From Treponema sp. (GTDB taxonomy: Bacteria; Spirochaetota; Spirochaetia; Treponematales; Treponemataceae), in NCBI GenBank assembly GCA_016290335.1, contig JAEETM010000028.1, forward strand, positions 1 through 41,993: a stretch of DNA of 41,993 nucleotides, given 5' to 3'. The translations under genes and the position numbers were made by a program. This document shows positions 27,482 through 34,183 of this stretch, piece after piece. A model generated the notes under the pieces. It had not been told where the DNA came from, ran no database searches, and saw only the letters and a list, made by a program, of their open reading frames with translations. Within the stretch, counting starts at the first letter, position 1, and every line of letters starts with the position of its first letter.

Positions 27482-27515
27482 AAAAAAAAACCAGTTGAAG
27501 TCTTGCTCCAACTGG
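27482..27515 (-). terminator. Terminator of rpsT
   Basis: Stem CCAGTTGGAG/CTTCAACTGG (10 bp, one G-T pair) followed by nine T on the minus strand. Confidence 0.92.
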
Positions 27516-27542
27516 ATTCCAAAAAGTTTCCTTTGAGAAAAG

Positions 27543-27815
27543 TTATTTTGCTGCATTAAATGTAGCATTGTAAAGATTCATCATTCTTGACTTTTTGCGA
27601 GAAACTGCATTTCTCTTCAATACGCCCTTACTGCGAGCACTATCAAGTTCTTTCTGAAGCTGTCTGTATTTTTCTTCAGCAAGTTTCTGATCCTTTGCCT
27701 GAACAGCCTCTACAAACTGTTTTGCATAAGTCCTACATGTACTTTTAATAGCCTTGTTATGAAGTCTGCGAACTTCGCTCTGAGCGTGTCGTTTTTCTGC
27801 AGAAGTTTTAGCCAA
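27543..27815 (-). CDS. rpsT: Ribosomal protein S20
   Basis: A 90-residue primary 16S-binding protein, nearly all helical and basic (KRHAQSEVRRLHNKAIKS, GVLKRNAVSRKKSRMMNLYN). The start is a TTG at 27815 with GGGGGT 7 nt upstream; no ATG fits. E. coli rpsT also starts with UUG, where the weak codon takes part in autoregulation. It is a single-gene unit with its own promoter and terminator. Confidence 0.97.
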   Translation of the reverse strand: MAKTSAEKRHAQSEVRRLHNKAIKSTCRTYAKQFVEAVQAKDQKLAEEKYRQLQKELDSARSKGVLKRNAVSRKKSRMMNLYNATFNAAK

Positions 27816-27853
27816 TTGGAGACCCCCAAAATAAAATTAGTTAACTAGCAAAT

Positions 27854-27882
27854 ATATTAACAAAATATGTTTTTTATGTCAA
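27854..27882 (-). promoter_or_regulatory. Promoter of rpsT
   Basis: TTGACA (27882-27877), a 17-nt spacer and TAATAT (27859-27854), about 35 nt before the start codon. It lies 18 bp from the end of the palindromic element. Confidence 0.7.
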
Positions 27883-27899
27883 TGAAAGTGAATAAGTTT

Positions 27900-28114
27900 A
27901 CATGGAAATCAATTTTATAAAAATGTATTTCAAAAAAAAGCGCAAGGGAGAGGTACGGCTTTTAAAAACACTCTGATGTGCTGCCGCTTTAGCGGCAAAC
28001 GTATATAATTACAAGGCACATCAGCGTGTAGCACGCGAGCGTGCGGTTTTAAAAGTCGTAACTCGACCGGAAGCTTTTTTTGTGTAATAGGTTTTCTAAA
28101 ATTGATTTCCATGT
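27900..28114. repeat. 215-bp palindromic element (MITE-like or structured RNA)
   Basis: Perfect 18-bp terminal inverted repeats (27900-27917 and 28097-28114) enclose nested inverted repeats. These are A8GC with GCT7 (27932-27941/28073-28081), a 14-bp arm with one mismatch (27954-27967/28047-28060), a 13-bp arm with one mismatch (27969-27981/28016-28028), and two GC-rich hairpins (27982-27997 and 28031-28044). The whole folds as a branched stem. No clear target-site duplication and no transposase are present. The ~60-codon open frame across it on the minus strand is a by-product of the repeat. It lies between two intact divergent promoters (rpsT and the zinc-ribbon gene). Confidence 0.8.
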
Positions 28115-28142
28115 TCTTTCACTCATCTTTCATTCACTTGTA

Positions 28143-28171
28143 TTGACTAAAGCAATTCTAATCATTATTAT
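28143..28171 (+). promoter_or_regulatory. Promoter of the small zinc-ribbon gene
   Basis: TTGACT (28143-28148), a 17-nt spacer and TATTAT (28166-28171). The predicted start is near 28178, 26 nt before the ATG. Confidence 0.8.
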
Positions 28172-28203
28172 TTATTCTACGAATATTCGAACGGAGGCAC
28201 AAT

Positions 28204-28377
28204 ATGGCTGGAGCTAGTAAAAACTCTCGTACTACTGTTGCAACACAAAAATTCATTTGCCCTGACTGCGGTGGCGAAATCATAATGAAAACAATGATTG
28301 AAAATGGCAGACTCAGAAATCAGGCTGAATGCCAGAAATGTAAACGTGTTGAAAGACGCCCTAAGGATTTCAAATAA
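28204..28377 (+). CDS. 57-residue zinc-ribbon protein
   Basis: A complete small gene: strong GGAGG 7 nt before the ATG at 28204, good promoter upstream, terminator downstream. The protein has two CxxC knuckles (CPDCGG near residue 19 and CQKCKR near 43) with a basic N-terminus (GASKNSRTTVATQKF) and C-terminus (RVERRPKDFK). It is shaped like a ribosome- or RNA-associated zinc ribbon, but I cannot name the family. The promoter, ribosome site and terminator make a real, probably well-expressed gene very likely. Confidence 0.88.
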   Translation: MAGASKNSRTTVATQKFICPDCGGEIIMKTMIENGRLRNQAECQKCKRVERRPKDFK

Positions 28378-28400
28378 TAGATTCTTAGCTGCATAATGGA

Positions 28401-28436
28401 AACCGCTTGGTATCATGAGCCAGGCGGTTTTTTTTT
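28401..28436 (+). terminator. Terminator of the zinc-ribbon gene
   Basis: Stem AACCGCTTGG/CCAGGCGGTT (10 bp, one G-T) followed by a run of T on the plus strand. Confidence 0.92.
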
Positions 28437-28445
28437 GCGGGAGAG

Positions 28446-28468
28446 ATTATCGGAGCAAGTCCGATAAT
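28446..28468. repeat. REP-like short palindrome
   Basis: A 9-bp perfect stem ATTATCGGA/TCCGATAAT with a 5-nt loop and no T-run on either side, so it is not a standard terminator. It lies between the zinc-ribbon terminator and the end of the JAMM-DinG gene. It may be one copy of a dispersed REP-type repeat. Confidence 0.5.
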
Positions 28469-28479
28469 GACAAGACTGG

Positions 28480-30933
28480 TTAATCAAAAATAAAGCGTTT
28501 GATTCGGGCTGTAACGTCGCTTAGAGGTTCGTAGATTTTTTTACATTCTGGCATAGAAGCTGTAAAGATAGAACCGTATCTCTTTTCGTAAACCCTTCTA
28601 TCCAGAACAACAACTACCCCCTTATCATCAGACTTTCTTATTAGTCGCCCTATTCCCTGCCTGAACTTAATTACAGCTTCTGGCACACTAAGTTCCATAA
28701 AAGAATTACCACCACGTTTTTCTATTGCTTCTGCCCTTGCCACAAAAACAGGATCATTTGGAACTGTAAAAGGCAGCTTAACAATAATTACCTGCGAAAG
28801 TGATTCACCGGGAATATCTACGCCCTGCCAGAAAGAATCGGTTGCAAAAAGCACGCTTTCTTTTTCCTGTCTGAAGGCTTCGAGCAATTTTGCATTATCA
28901 TCATCCCCCTGCTTCATTATTCTGCCTGAAAAACCTTTTAACGTAGCCTTTACTGTATTGCAGGCACTTTTTAACGATTCGTAGGAGGTAAATAAAACGA
29001 GTGTTCTACCCTGCGCCGCTTCTACCAGCCGTGCTATGGCCATTTCTATGTACTGCTGAAAATCAATATCTGTTGGAAGCGGAGAATCATTTGTAACTGC
29101 AAAAAGCATATTTTTTTCATAGGGGAAAGGAGACGGATATTCACCGAATAAAAGCTTATCTTCATAACACAAATCGGCGCCTGTTCTGTGCATCCAGTAA
29201 TGAAAGTCACGGCCGGTTTTTAGTGTTGCAGAAGTACAGACAACCGTGCGCATTTCTTCAAAAACACCCTTATTCATAATAAAGGAAATATCAAGCGGGG
29301 TTTCTGTCATTATGATGTATTCGGAATCTTTACTGTCTACATTCATTTGAGGTGGGAGTCTTTTCTTTTGAATCCAATAGACGTTTTCGCGTTTTTCTTC
29401 CCAAACCGTAAAGTTTTTTAGAAGCAGAACATATTCATCAAGGCGGCGTAAAATCATTTTAGATTCCCAGTAAGATGGAATATCCTTATCATCATCATCT
29501 ATACCGTCCATTATAAGCCTGATTAAATCTGTAAACTCACCAAGAGAACGCGACAATTCACCTACTGTAACAAGGAAAGGTCCAAAATCTCGAGCAGTAC
29601 CTTCGAAAAGCCTTTTTGTTGATTCCATATTGAGCAGATCTTTAGCTGCAATTTCGTAATTAAGAACAGCATTTTTGATTCGTGTAACAAGCTCGTAAGC
29701 GTCTGCGGCTTTTTCTTCATTACTGGAAAGGATTGCCAGTGAACAGAGATGGCCTGCTTCTGAGTTTTTGCGCTTTCTGTACATCTGGTTCATCAGCTTG
29801 TTGAGCTTAAAACGGTTAAAGCTTTCGCTGAAAAAGCTTGTTGCGGCATTTTCTATTCCGTGTGCTTCATCAAAAACAACCCTGCGATAAGGTGGAAGAA
29901 CAGCCGCATCATCAAAACCGGCACCAGAAAGCCTTGACTGTATATCTGCAAACAAAAGGTGATGATTTACAACAATTATATTTGCATCGGCAGCGGCTTT
30001 TCTAACACGCATTACAAAGCATTCATTTCTATAAGGGCAGCGCATTCCCATACAAGCATCGCTTTCGGAGTTTACCTTGGTCCAGGCACTTTCCGAAGGC
30101 ATAAATGATAAATCACTTTTACTGCCCGTAGCCGAAGTTTCTGCCCAGTCTGCAATTTTTTTAATTTCGTCTGTTTCATCTTCAAAAAGATCGAGCATGG
30201 AAGCGGCATCGAAAAGTCGGCGCTTGCAGATATAATTCTGGCGGCCCTTAAGTAGCACGTAATTTATCTTTGTGTTCAGGATTTTTTCTACTGCCGGAAT
30301 ATCTTTATCGCAAAGCTGCTGCTGAAGGTTTATTGTTCCTGTTGAAATGATGACACGTTCTTTGTTTTCCATTGCCCACAAAACAGATGGAATAAGATAC
30401 GCAAAAGATTTTCCAACTCCTGTTCCGGCTTCAAATACACCAAGCTTTTCTTCGTTGAAGGCACCGACAATGTTTTTCAAAAGCTCCAGTTGAACCTTTC
30501 GTTCTTCAAAAGATTCAGAAAGCTTTGATAGGGGACCACCATTTGAAATATAAAATGCCGCATCTTCCCTGTCCAGTTTTTTTGCAACTACAGGCTTTAT
30601 TGGCTCAACAACTATATAAATATCATTTACTTCGTTATTGATTATGTAAAAACCTTTAGCATTTTCTGAGGCTCGTTCTGCTACTGATAAATCTGCACGG
30701 GAAGGTGTAAGGTTACCACCAGGATGATTATGAATAAGGACGTGACATTCCCTTTCATCTGAAAAGTTTACCGGAACTGTATGCTCATTACCACGGCTTC
30801 CTACTTTTACCGAAACAACCTTCATTTTTTCATCAATAAGGCCGGTAAAAAAGACTTCGTTTCCGTTTGCCTCTTCAATGGCATTTTTTATATATGTGAT
30901 AACTTCGTCGGTAAGGTATTTTGAAACGTCCAT
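28480..30933 (-). CDS. DinG/XPD-family helicase with N-terminal JAMM (RadC-like) domain
   Basis: Two parts. Residues 1-115 form a JAMM/RadC-like domain with the complete metal-site pattern: Glu26 (NEVFFTG), HNH (68-70), then Ser78 and Asp81, i.e. H-x-H-x7-S-x2-D. From about 140 comes an iron-sulfur superfamily-2 helicase of the DinG/XPD type: Walker A EAGTGVGK (168-175), four FeS cysteines (one in QNYICKRR, three in ACMGMRCPYRNEC), DEAH in VVFDEAHGIEN, and motif VI QGIGRLIRK. DinG unwinds forked or R-loop DNA 5'-3'. The start at 30933 is chosen because an upstream in-frame start lies inside the tRNA-Glu terminator; the ribosome site is weak. Firmicute DinG proteins carry an exonuclease here instead of JAMM. 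Confidence 0.92.
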   Translation of the reverse strand: MDVSKYLTDEVITYIKNAIEEANGNEVFFTGLIDEKMKVVSVKVGSRGNEHTVPVNFSDERECHVLIHNHPGGNLTPSRADLSVAERASENAKGFYIINNEVNDIYIVVEPIKPVVAKKLDREDAAFYISNGGPLSKLSESFEERKVQLELLKNIVGAFNEEKLGVFEAGTGVGKSFAYLIPSVLWAMENKERVIISTGTINLQQQLCDKDIPAVEKILNTKINYVLLKGRQNYICKRRLFDAASMLDLFEDETDEIKKIADWAETSATGSKSDLSFMPSESAWTKVNSESDACMGMRCPYRNECFVMRVRKAAADANIIVVNHHLLFADIQSRLSGAGFDDAAVLPPYRRVVFDEAHGIENAATSFFSESFNRFKLNKLMNQMYRKRKNSEAGHLCSLAILSSNEEKAADAYELVTRIKNAVLNYEIAAKDLLNMESTKRLFEGTARDFGPFLVTVGELSRSLGEFTDLIRLIMDGIDDDDKDIPSYWESKMILRRLDEYVLLLKNFTVWEEKRENVYWIQKKRLPPQMNVDSKDSEYIIMTETPLDISFIMNKGVFEEMRTVVCTSATLKTGRDFHYWMHRTGADLCYEDKLLFGEYPSPFPYEKNMLFAVTNDSPLPTDIDFQQYIEMAIARLVEAAQGRTLVLFTSYESLKSACNTVKATLKGFSGRIMKQGDDDNAKLLEAFRQEKESVLFATDSFWQGVDIPGESLSQVIIVKLPFTVPNDPVFVARAEAIEKRGGNSFMELSVPEAVIKFRQGIGRLIRKSDDKGVVVVLDRRVYEKRYGSIFTASMPECKKIYEPLSDVTARIKRFIFD

Positions 30934-30943
30934 TTTTTTTATC

Positions 30944-30974
30944 CAAAAAAAAAGCCTGCTTAGCAAAGCAGGCT
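30944..30974 (-). terminator. Terminator of tRNA-Glu
   Basis: A 9-bp perfect stem (30974-30966 with 30961-30953) and 4-nt loop followed by a T-run on the minus strand. It lies within 15 bp of the helicase start codon, so the helicase may depend on read-through. Confidence 0.92.
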
Positions 30975-30978
30975 ATCA

Positions 30979-31050
30979 CATCTCCTAGCAGAATTGAACT
31001 GCTGTTGTCGGGATGAAAACCCGATGTCCTAACCACTAGACGAAGGAGAC
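30979..31050 (-). tRNA. tRNA-Glu (TTC)
   Basis: A 72-nt cloverleaf with acceptor pair GTCTCCT/AGGAGAT, the anticodon stem TCGGG/CCCGA with loop TTTTCAT (anticodon TTC), the T-arm CAGCAGTTCAATTCTGCT, and discriminator G. CCA is not encoded. Confidence 0.97.
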
Positions 31051-31076
31051 ATAATCAGTATCGAACTGACTATAGT

Positions 31077-31105
31077 AATATATCAGCTATAGCAGTTTTC
31101 GTCAA
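31077..31105 (-). promoter_or_regulatory. Promoter of tRNA-Glu
   Basis: TTGACG (31105-31100), a 17-nt spacer ending TGA, and TATATT (31082-31077), an extended -10. It predicts a ~20-nt leader before the tRNA. Confidence 0.82.
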
Positions 31106-31122
31106 TACATCAAAGCCGATTT

Positions 31123-32376
31123 TTACATATTTAATCCAAACTTTTTAACAAGTTTTTCACGCAGAGACTGACATTCGTCCGGGTCCATTCCAAGATTTAT
31201 GGCAGTATTCAAATCACTCATGGATTTTTCGTATTCCTTAAGCTCAAAATATGCCATTGCCCGACGGAAATGTGTATGTGCCTGATATTCGTTTATTTCA
31301 AGTGATTTATTAAAGCTTTCTATTGCTTTTTCGTAATCCTTTTGGATCGAAAAAACAATTCCACGGTAATAATACGTTCTGTATGCATTAGGATCATACT
31401 TAAGGCTGTTTTCAAAATCTTCAAGAGCTTCTTCAAACTTATTCATAGAAAAATAAGCCATACCGCGATGCTTGCTGATTACAGCTATAACATTTTTGTC
31501 GTTTTCAGGAACGGCTTCGAGTATTTTTGTATAAGTATCGATTGCTTCCTGCAGGTTGCCTTCGTTGTGGGCATGGATTGCGTGCAGCAGTAAATCGTCG
31601 ATTGTTCCCTGAATGAAAGGTGTTACACGGTTAATGTTTCCACTTATATTCTTTTCAACCTTTTCGTTAAGAAGATTATCTGCCATTGAATAAAAAGACC
31701 TTCGCCTGTCTTCAATTTCCTTCTGAAGCTTTTTCTGGTAATCGCGGATTTCCTGGAAGGTTATGTCCGCAAGTGTGAGTGAAGCATTAAGAGAAGCAAG
31801 CTTTCGGCGCAGAGGAATATCAAAAGGATTAAACTCTGTTTTATATATAAGCTCGTGTTCAACTTCTGCCCAGGCATCCTGTAAGATTGTTCGAATCTGG
31901 ATTTCGCAGACAACATTTTCCGGCAAAGGAGCTAAGTCTTTATATTTACCGGTAAGTGGTGGCATACATTCTTCCGGGATCTTTATAAGAACATGAATTG
32001 ATTCATAACCAAACTCGCTGAACTTTTTTTCTGCTCCCTTTACTTCTACTTCTTTTATATCAAATATTTTTTTAATCTGTTCCAGGCCAAGATTTATATC
32101 TTCAAGAAAAGCACAAATCATTCTTATTCCAAGCATATCGGTAAGACAGATAAGTGTTTTCTGGTCTTCATCGATTTTTGGTTTTACACGAAGGATTTTT
32201 TTATAGTAGCTGTTAAAGCTTTTTACCCTGCACTTATAGGTAGGCTGCGACATAAGCTTAACTTTTTCCTGCAGGATTTTTATTATATTGTTCATTATTT
32301 CGGTGAAGTATTCCGAATACGACTCATACAGCTGCTTTGTTTTTTCTTTAGAAATGATAATGTTTGTTTCGCTCAT
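31123..32376 (-). CDS. RelA/SpoT-type (p)ppGpp synthetase fused to TPRs
   Basis: Residues ~15-235 form a stand-alone alarmone synthetase domain: RVKSFNSYYKK (ATP-binding R and K at 50-52), TDMLGIRMIC (metal-binding Asp80), FGYESIHVL (124-129) and the catalytic CEIQIRTILQDAWAEVEHEL. No HD hydrolase, TGS or ACT domain is present, so it is a small alarmone synthetase by content. A charged linker and four to five TPR units (about 255-405) follow, with typical EGNLQEAIDTYTKILEAVP and YYYRGIVFSIQKDYEKAIESF patterns, implying activation or localisation through a protein partner. The ATG at 32376 has no Shine-Dalgarno sequence; a TATACT box lies 6 nt before it. Confidence 0.9.
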   Translation of the reverse strand: MSETNIIISKEKTKQLYESYSEYFTEIMNNIIKILQEKVKLMSQPTYKCRVKSFNSYYKKILRVKPKIDEDQKTLICLTDMLGIRMICAFLEDINLGLEQIKKIFDIKEVEVKGAEKKFSEFGYESIHVLIKIPEECMPPLTGKYKDLAPLPENVVCEIQIRTILQDAWAEVEHELIYKTEFNPFDIPLRRKLASLNASLTLADITFQEIRDYQKKLQKEIEDRRRSFYSMADNLLNEKVEKNISGNINRVTPFIQGTIDDLLLHAIHAHNEGNLQEAIDTYTKILEAVPENDKNVIAVISKHRGMAYFSMNKFEEALEDFENSLKYDPNAYRTYYYRGIVFSIQKDYEKAIESFNKSLEINEYQAHTHFRRAMAYFELKEYEKSMSDLNTAINLGMDPDECQSLREKLVKKFGLNM

Positions 32377-32382
32377 ACTATA

Positions 32383-32388
32383 AGTATA
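32383..32388 (-). promoter_or_regulatory. Candidate leaderless -10 box of the alarmone synthetase gene
   Basis: TATACT at 32388-32383, 6 nt before the ATG at 32376. The -35 position falls in the T-run of the flaA terminator and is weak, so support is modest. Confidence 0.35.
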
Positions 32389-32402
32389 AAACGGTTTTGG
32401 TT

Positions 32403-32442
32403 AAAAAAAAAGCACTTTAAATCTTTATGATTTAAAGTGCTT
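32403..32442 (-). terminator. Terminator of flaA
   Basis: A 14-bp perfect stem (32442-32429 with 32423-32410) and a 5-nt loop followed by a T-run on the minus strand. Confidence 0.92.
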
Positions 32443-32468
32443 TCTTAAAACTAACGGTATGTCAGTTA

Positions 32469-33602
32469 TTATTTAGCATCGTCTGAAACAGTAGCTCCAG
32501 AACTTCTTGTGCTCTGAGCGTTAGAAGAACCGTCTTCGTTCAAGCTTGTTGTGAAGCCTTCCTCTGTGTTCTGTTTAGCTCTTTCAAGATAGCGGTTAAC
32601 CTGTTTTGTACCGAACTTAGACATTTCGTGAGCCTGTCTTTCGTCTTCTTTCTTACCAATGATTCCCCAGAGGTCTTCATCAGCAATGTCACGGTCACTT
32701 ACAAGAATAGCCTTGTCATAGATAATCTTTACGTCTTTGAAGTATCCGATGAAGTCTCCACCAATGTGAGCTGCATCACGTGTGATTTCAAATCCTGTGA
32801 ACTTAACATAAGGCATTCCACGAGGATAGATTGGATATACGCGGATTTCTCTGTTACGGATTTCAGAAATGTACTGTGGGTTGTTCCACTTAAGCTCTTT
32901 CCAACCATCGAATCCGAGGTAACCCATAAAGTATCTTCTTTCAATTCCATCGTTGTCTGCAAGGCGAACATAAAGTCCGTGTGGGAAGTTCATACCCATT
33001 GTAGCAACCTGAATTGATTTAATTGTACCAACATTCTTAACAACACCGTATCCACCTTCGAAAAGGTAACCTTCGAATGAAGGATTGTCAGCTGTGTTAT
33101 ATGCAGATTTATCTTCGTCCTTATCTTCCTTCTGGCGGTTTCCGTTTTCATCAGCAGCTGCTGCCGGTTCATAAGCTGGAATGTCAAATGGAGGAACGAT
33201 TCTTGCATTTGCGTTAGAAGCCCACTGTGGGAATACGATTCTAACACCCATTACGTTCTTTCCTGCGAAAGGAACATCTGCAGTATCTTTAACAGGTGCT
33301 GCAACTACTGTTGAATCAGCCAATGCTGAAACAGATTTAGCGGAAGAATTAAGAACAACTTCCCACTCTGGAAGAACAAGAGAAGTCTTCATAAGTTCTT
33401 TCTGCTGATCAGTATAAGTTGCTCCGGCACTAACAGAATAATCCATTACAGTTCGTGAGTTCTGTGTGTTTTTTTCTGCTTTTTCGTCGTAAACACAATC
33501 AGCATCCAACAGAGTAAAATCAATAAGCGTAGCCTGCTCTGCGAAAGCAACGCCACCAAGCAGCAACATAGCAGTTGCAAATAAACCAAAAGTCTTCTTC
33601 AT
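32469..33602 (-). CDS. flaA: Flagellar filament outer layer (sheath) protein FlaA
   Basis: FlaA coats the FlaB core of spirochaetal periplasmic flagella and is exported by Sec, not by the flagellar apparatus. The start is the ATG at 33602 (AAGGAG 8 nt upstream). Signal peptide with cleavage after VAFA, before EQATLIDF, the typical mature FlaA start. Family segments include VRIVFPQWASNANARI, YVRLADNDG, RRYFMGYLGFDGWKEL and YPIYPRGMPYVKFTGF. The C-terminal ~40 residues are Ser/Thr/Asn-rich and look flexible. It has a very strong sigma70 promoter and terminator, as expected for an abundant structural protein. It follows a GerMN protein and an amidase, an order I recall as shared with T. pallidum. 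Confidence 0.96.
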   Translation of the reverse strand: MKKTFGLFATAMLLLGGVAFAEQATLIDFTLLDADCVYDEKAEKNTQNSRTVMDYSVSAGATYTDQQKELMKTSLVLPEWEVVLNSSAKSVSALADSTVVAAPVKDTADVPFAGKNVMGVRIVFPQWASNANARIVPPFDIPAYEPAAAADENGNRQKEDKDEDKSAYNTADNPSFEGYLFEGGYGVVKNVGTIKSIQVATMGMNFPHGLYVRLADNDGIERRYFMGYLGFDGWKELKWNNPQYISEIRNREIRVYPIYPRGMPYVKFTGFEITRDAAHIGGDFIGYFKDVKIIYDKAILVSDRDIADEDLWGIIGKKEDERQAHEMSKFGTKQVNRYLERAKQNTEEGFTTSLNEDGSSNAQSTRSSGATVSDDAK

Positions 33603-33654
33603 CTTGAAGCTCCTTTTTTTATATACGAATTCGATGTAGCCTTGTATAAAAACT

Positions 33655-33683
33655 ATTATCCAATAACTACCAAATTTTGTCAA
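33655..33683 (-). promoter_or_regulatory. Strong promoter of flaA
   Basis: A perfect TTGACA (33683-33678), a 17-nt spacer and GATAAT (33660-33655), giving a leader of about 45 nt. It starts 5 bp after the stop of the upstream gene. Confidence 0.88.
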
Positions 33684-33688
33684 CGATT

Positions 33689-34183
33689 TTATTTGTCACT
33701 CGTTTTTATTTTTTCTTTTTTATATGCAAATTTACTGCCAATGAATATATCTATCTCATTAATTTCCTTGAAATTCTGAAATACATTCTTTGCCAGCAGC
33801 TCTGCCCCTTCCTCTATCTCTATTACATTATCACCCATCTTAAGCAGAGTATCTGAAAGGTTAAGATAGAGCACACCCTCTCTTTCAAAGCAGGAAAGAT
33901 TTGAAGTTCCAGCTGTAAACAAGAGTTTAGTCCTTTCGGTACCAGAACCAAGAAGAAGCTCATCAATGTAATAATTTATATCACTTTTTTCCGGATTTTT
34001 TGTAAGATATCTTGTCTCTACAATGTATTTGCCTTCATCAACAGACGGGAAAATAAAAGTTCTTCTTGTGCCATAATCCTTTCGTGCATACAGGATTAAA
34101 GACAAAACAAGAGATAAAAGAAATACAACTATTATTGAGATTATGAAAACTTTATTTTTCGACTTACTTTTTAATTTATTCAT
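33689..34183 (-). CDS. Membrane-anchored GerMN-domain protein
   Basis: One N-terminal transmembrane helix (KVFIISIIVVFLLSLVLSLILY) followed by an extracytoplasmic GerMN-type domain: EGKYIVETRYLTKN, YIDELLLGSG, LYLNLSDTLL and the KEINEIDIFIGSKF end. The domain is known from spore germination protein GerM but is widespread in envelope proteins of non-spore-formers, often next to amidases. The start is the ATG at 34183, which overlaps the amidase stop by 8 bp, so the two are translationally linked and probably act together at the peptidoglycan. Confidence 0.88.
   Translation of the reverse strand: MNKLKSKSKNKVFIISIIVVFLLSLVLSLILYARKDYGTRRTFIFPSVDEGKYIVETRYLTKNPEKSDINYYIDELLLGSGTERTKLLFTAGTSNLSCFEREGVLYLNLSDTLLKMGDNVIEIEEGAELLAKNVFQNFKEINEIDIFIGSKFAYKKEKIKTSDK

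Noticed and set aside
27930..28112. A 60-codon open frame on the minus strand starting in the right terminal repeat of the palindromic element
   Set aside because: It runs through nested hairpins, has no ribosome site and shows no domain. It is explained by the repeat itself.
28437..28479. Terminator for the JAMM-DinG gene
   Set aside because: The hairpin at 28446-28468 has no T-run on the minus strand, so it is listed as a REP-like palindrome instead.
32729..33247. Short minus-strand frames inside flaA in other frames
   Set aside because: Shadows of flaA without start signals or domain similarity.
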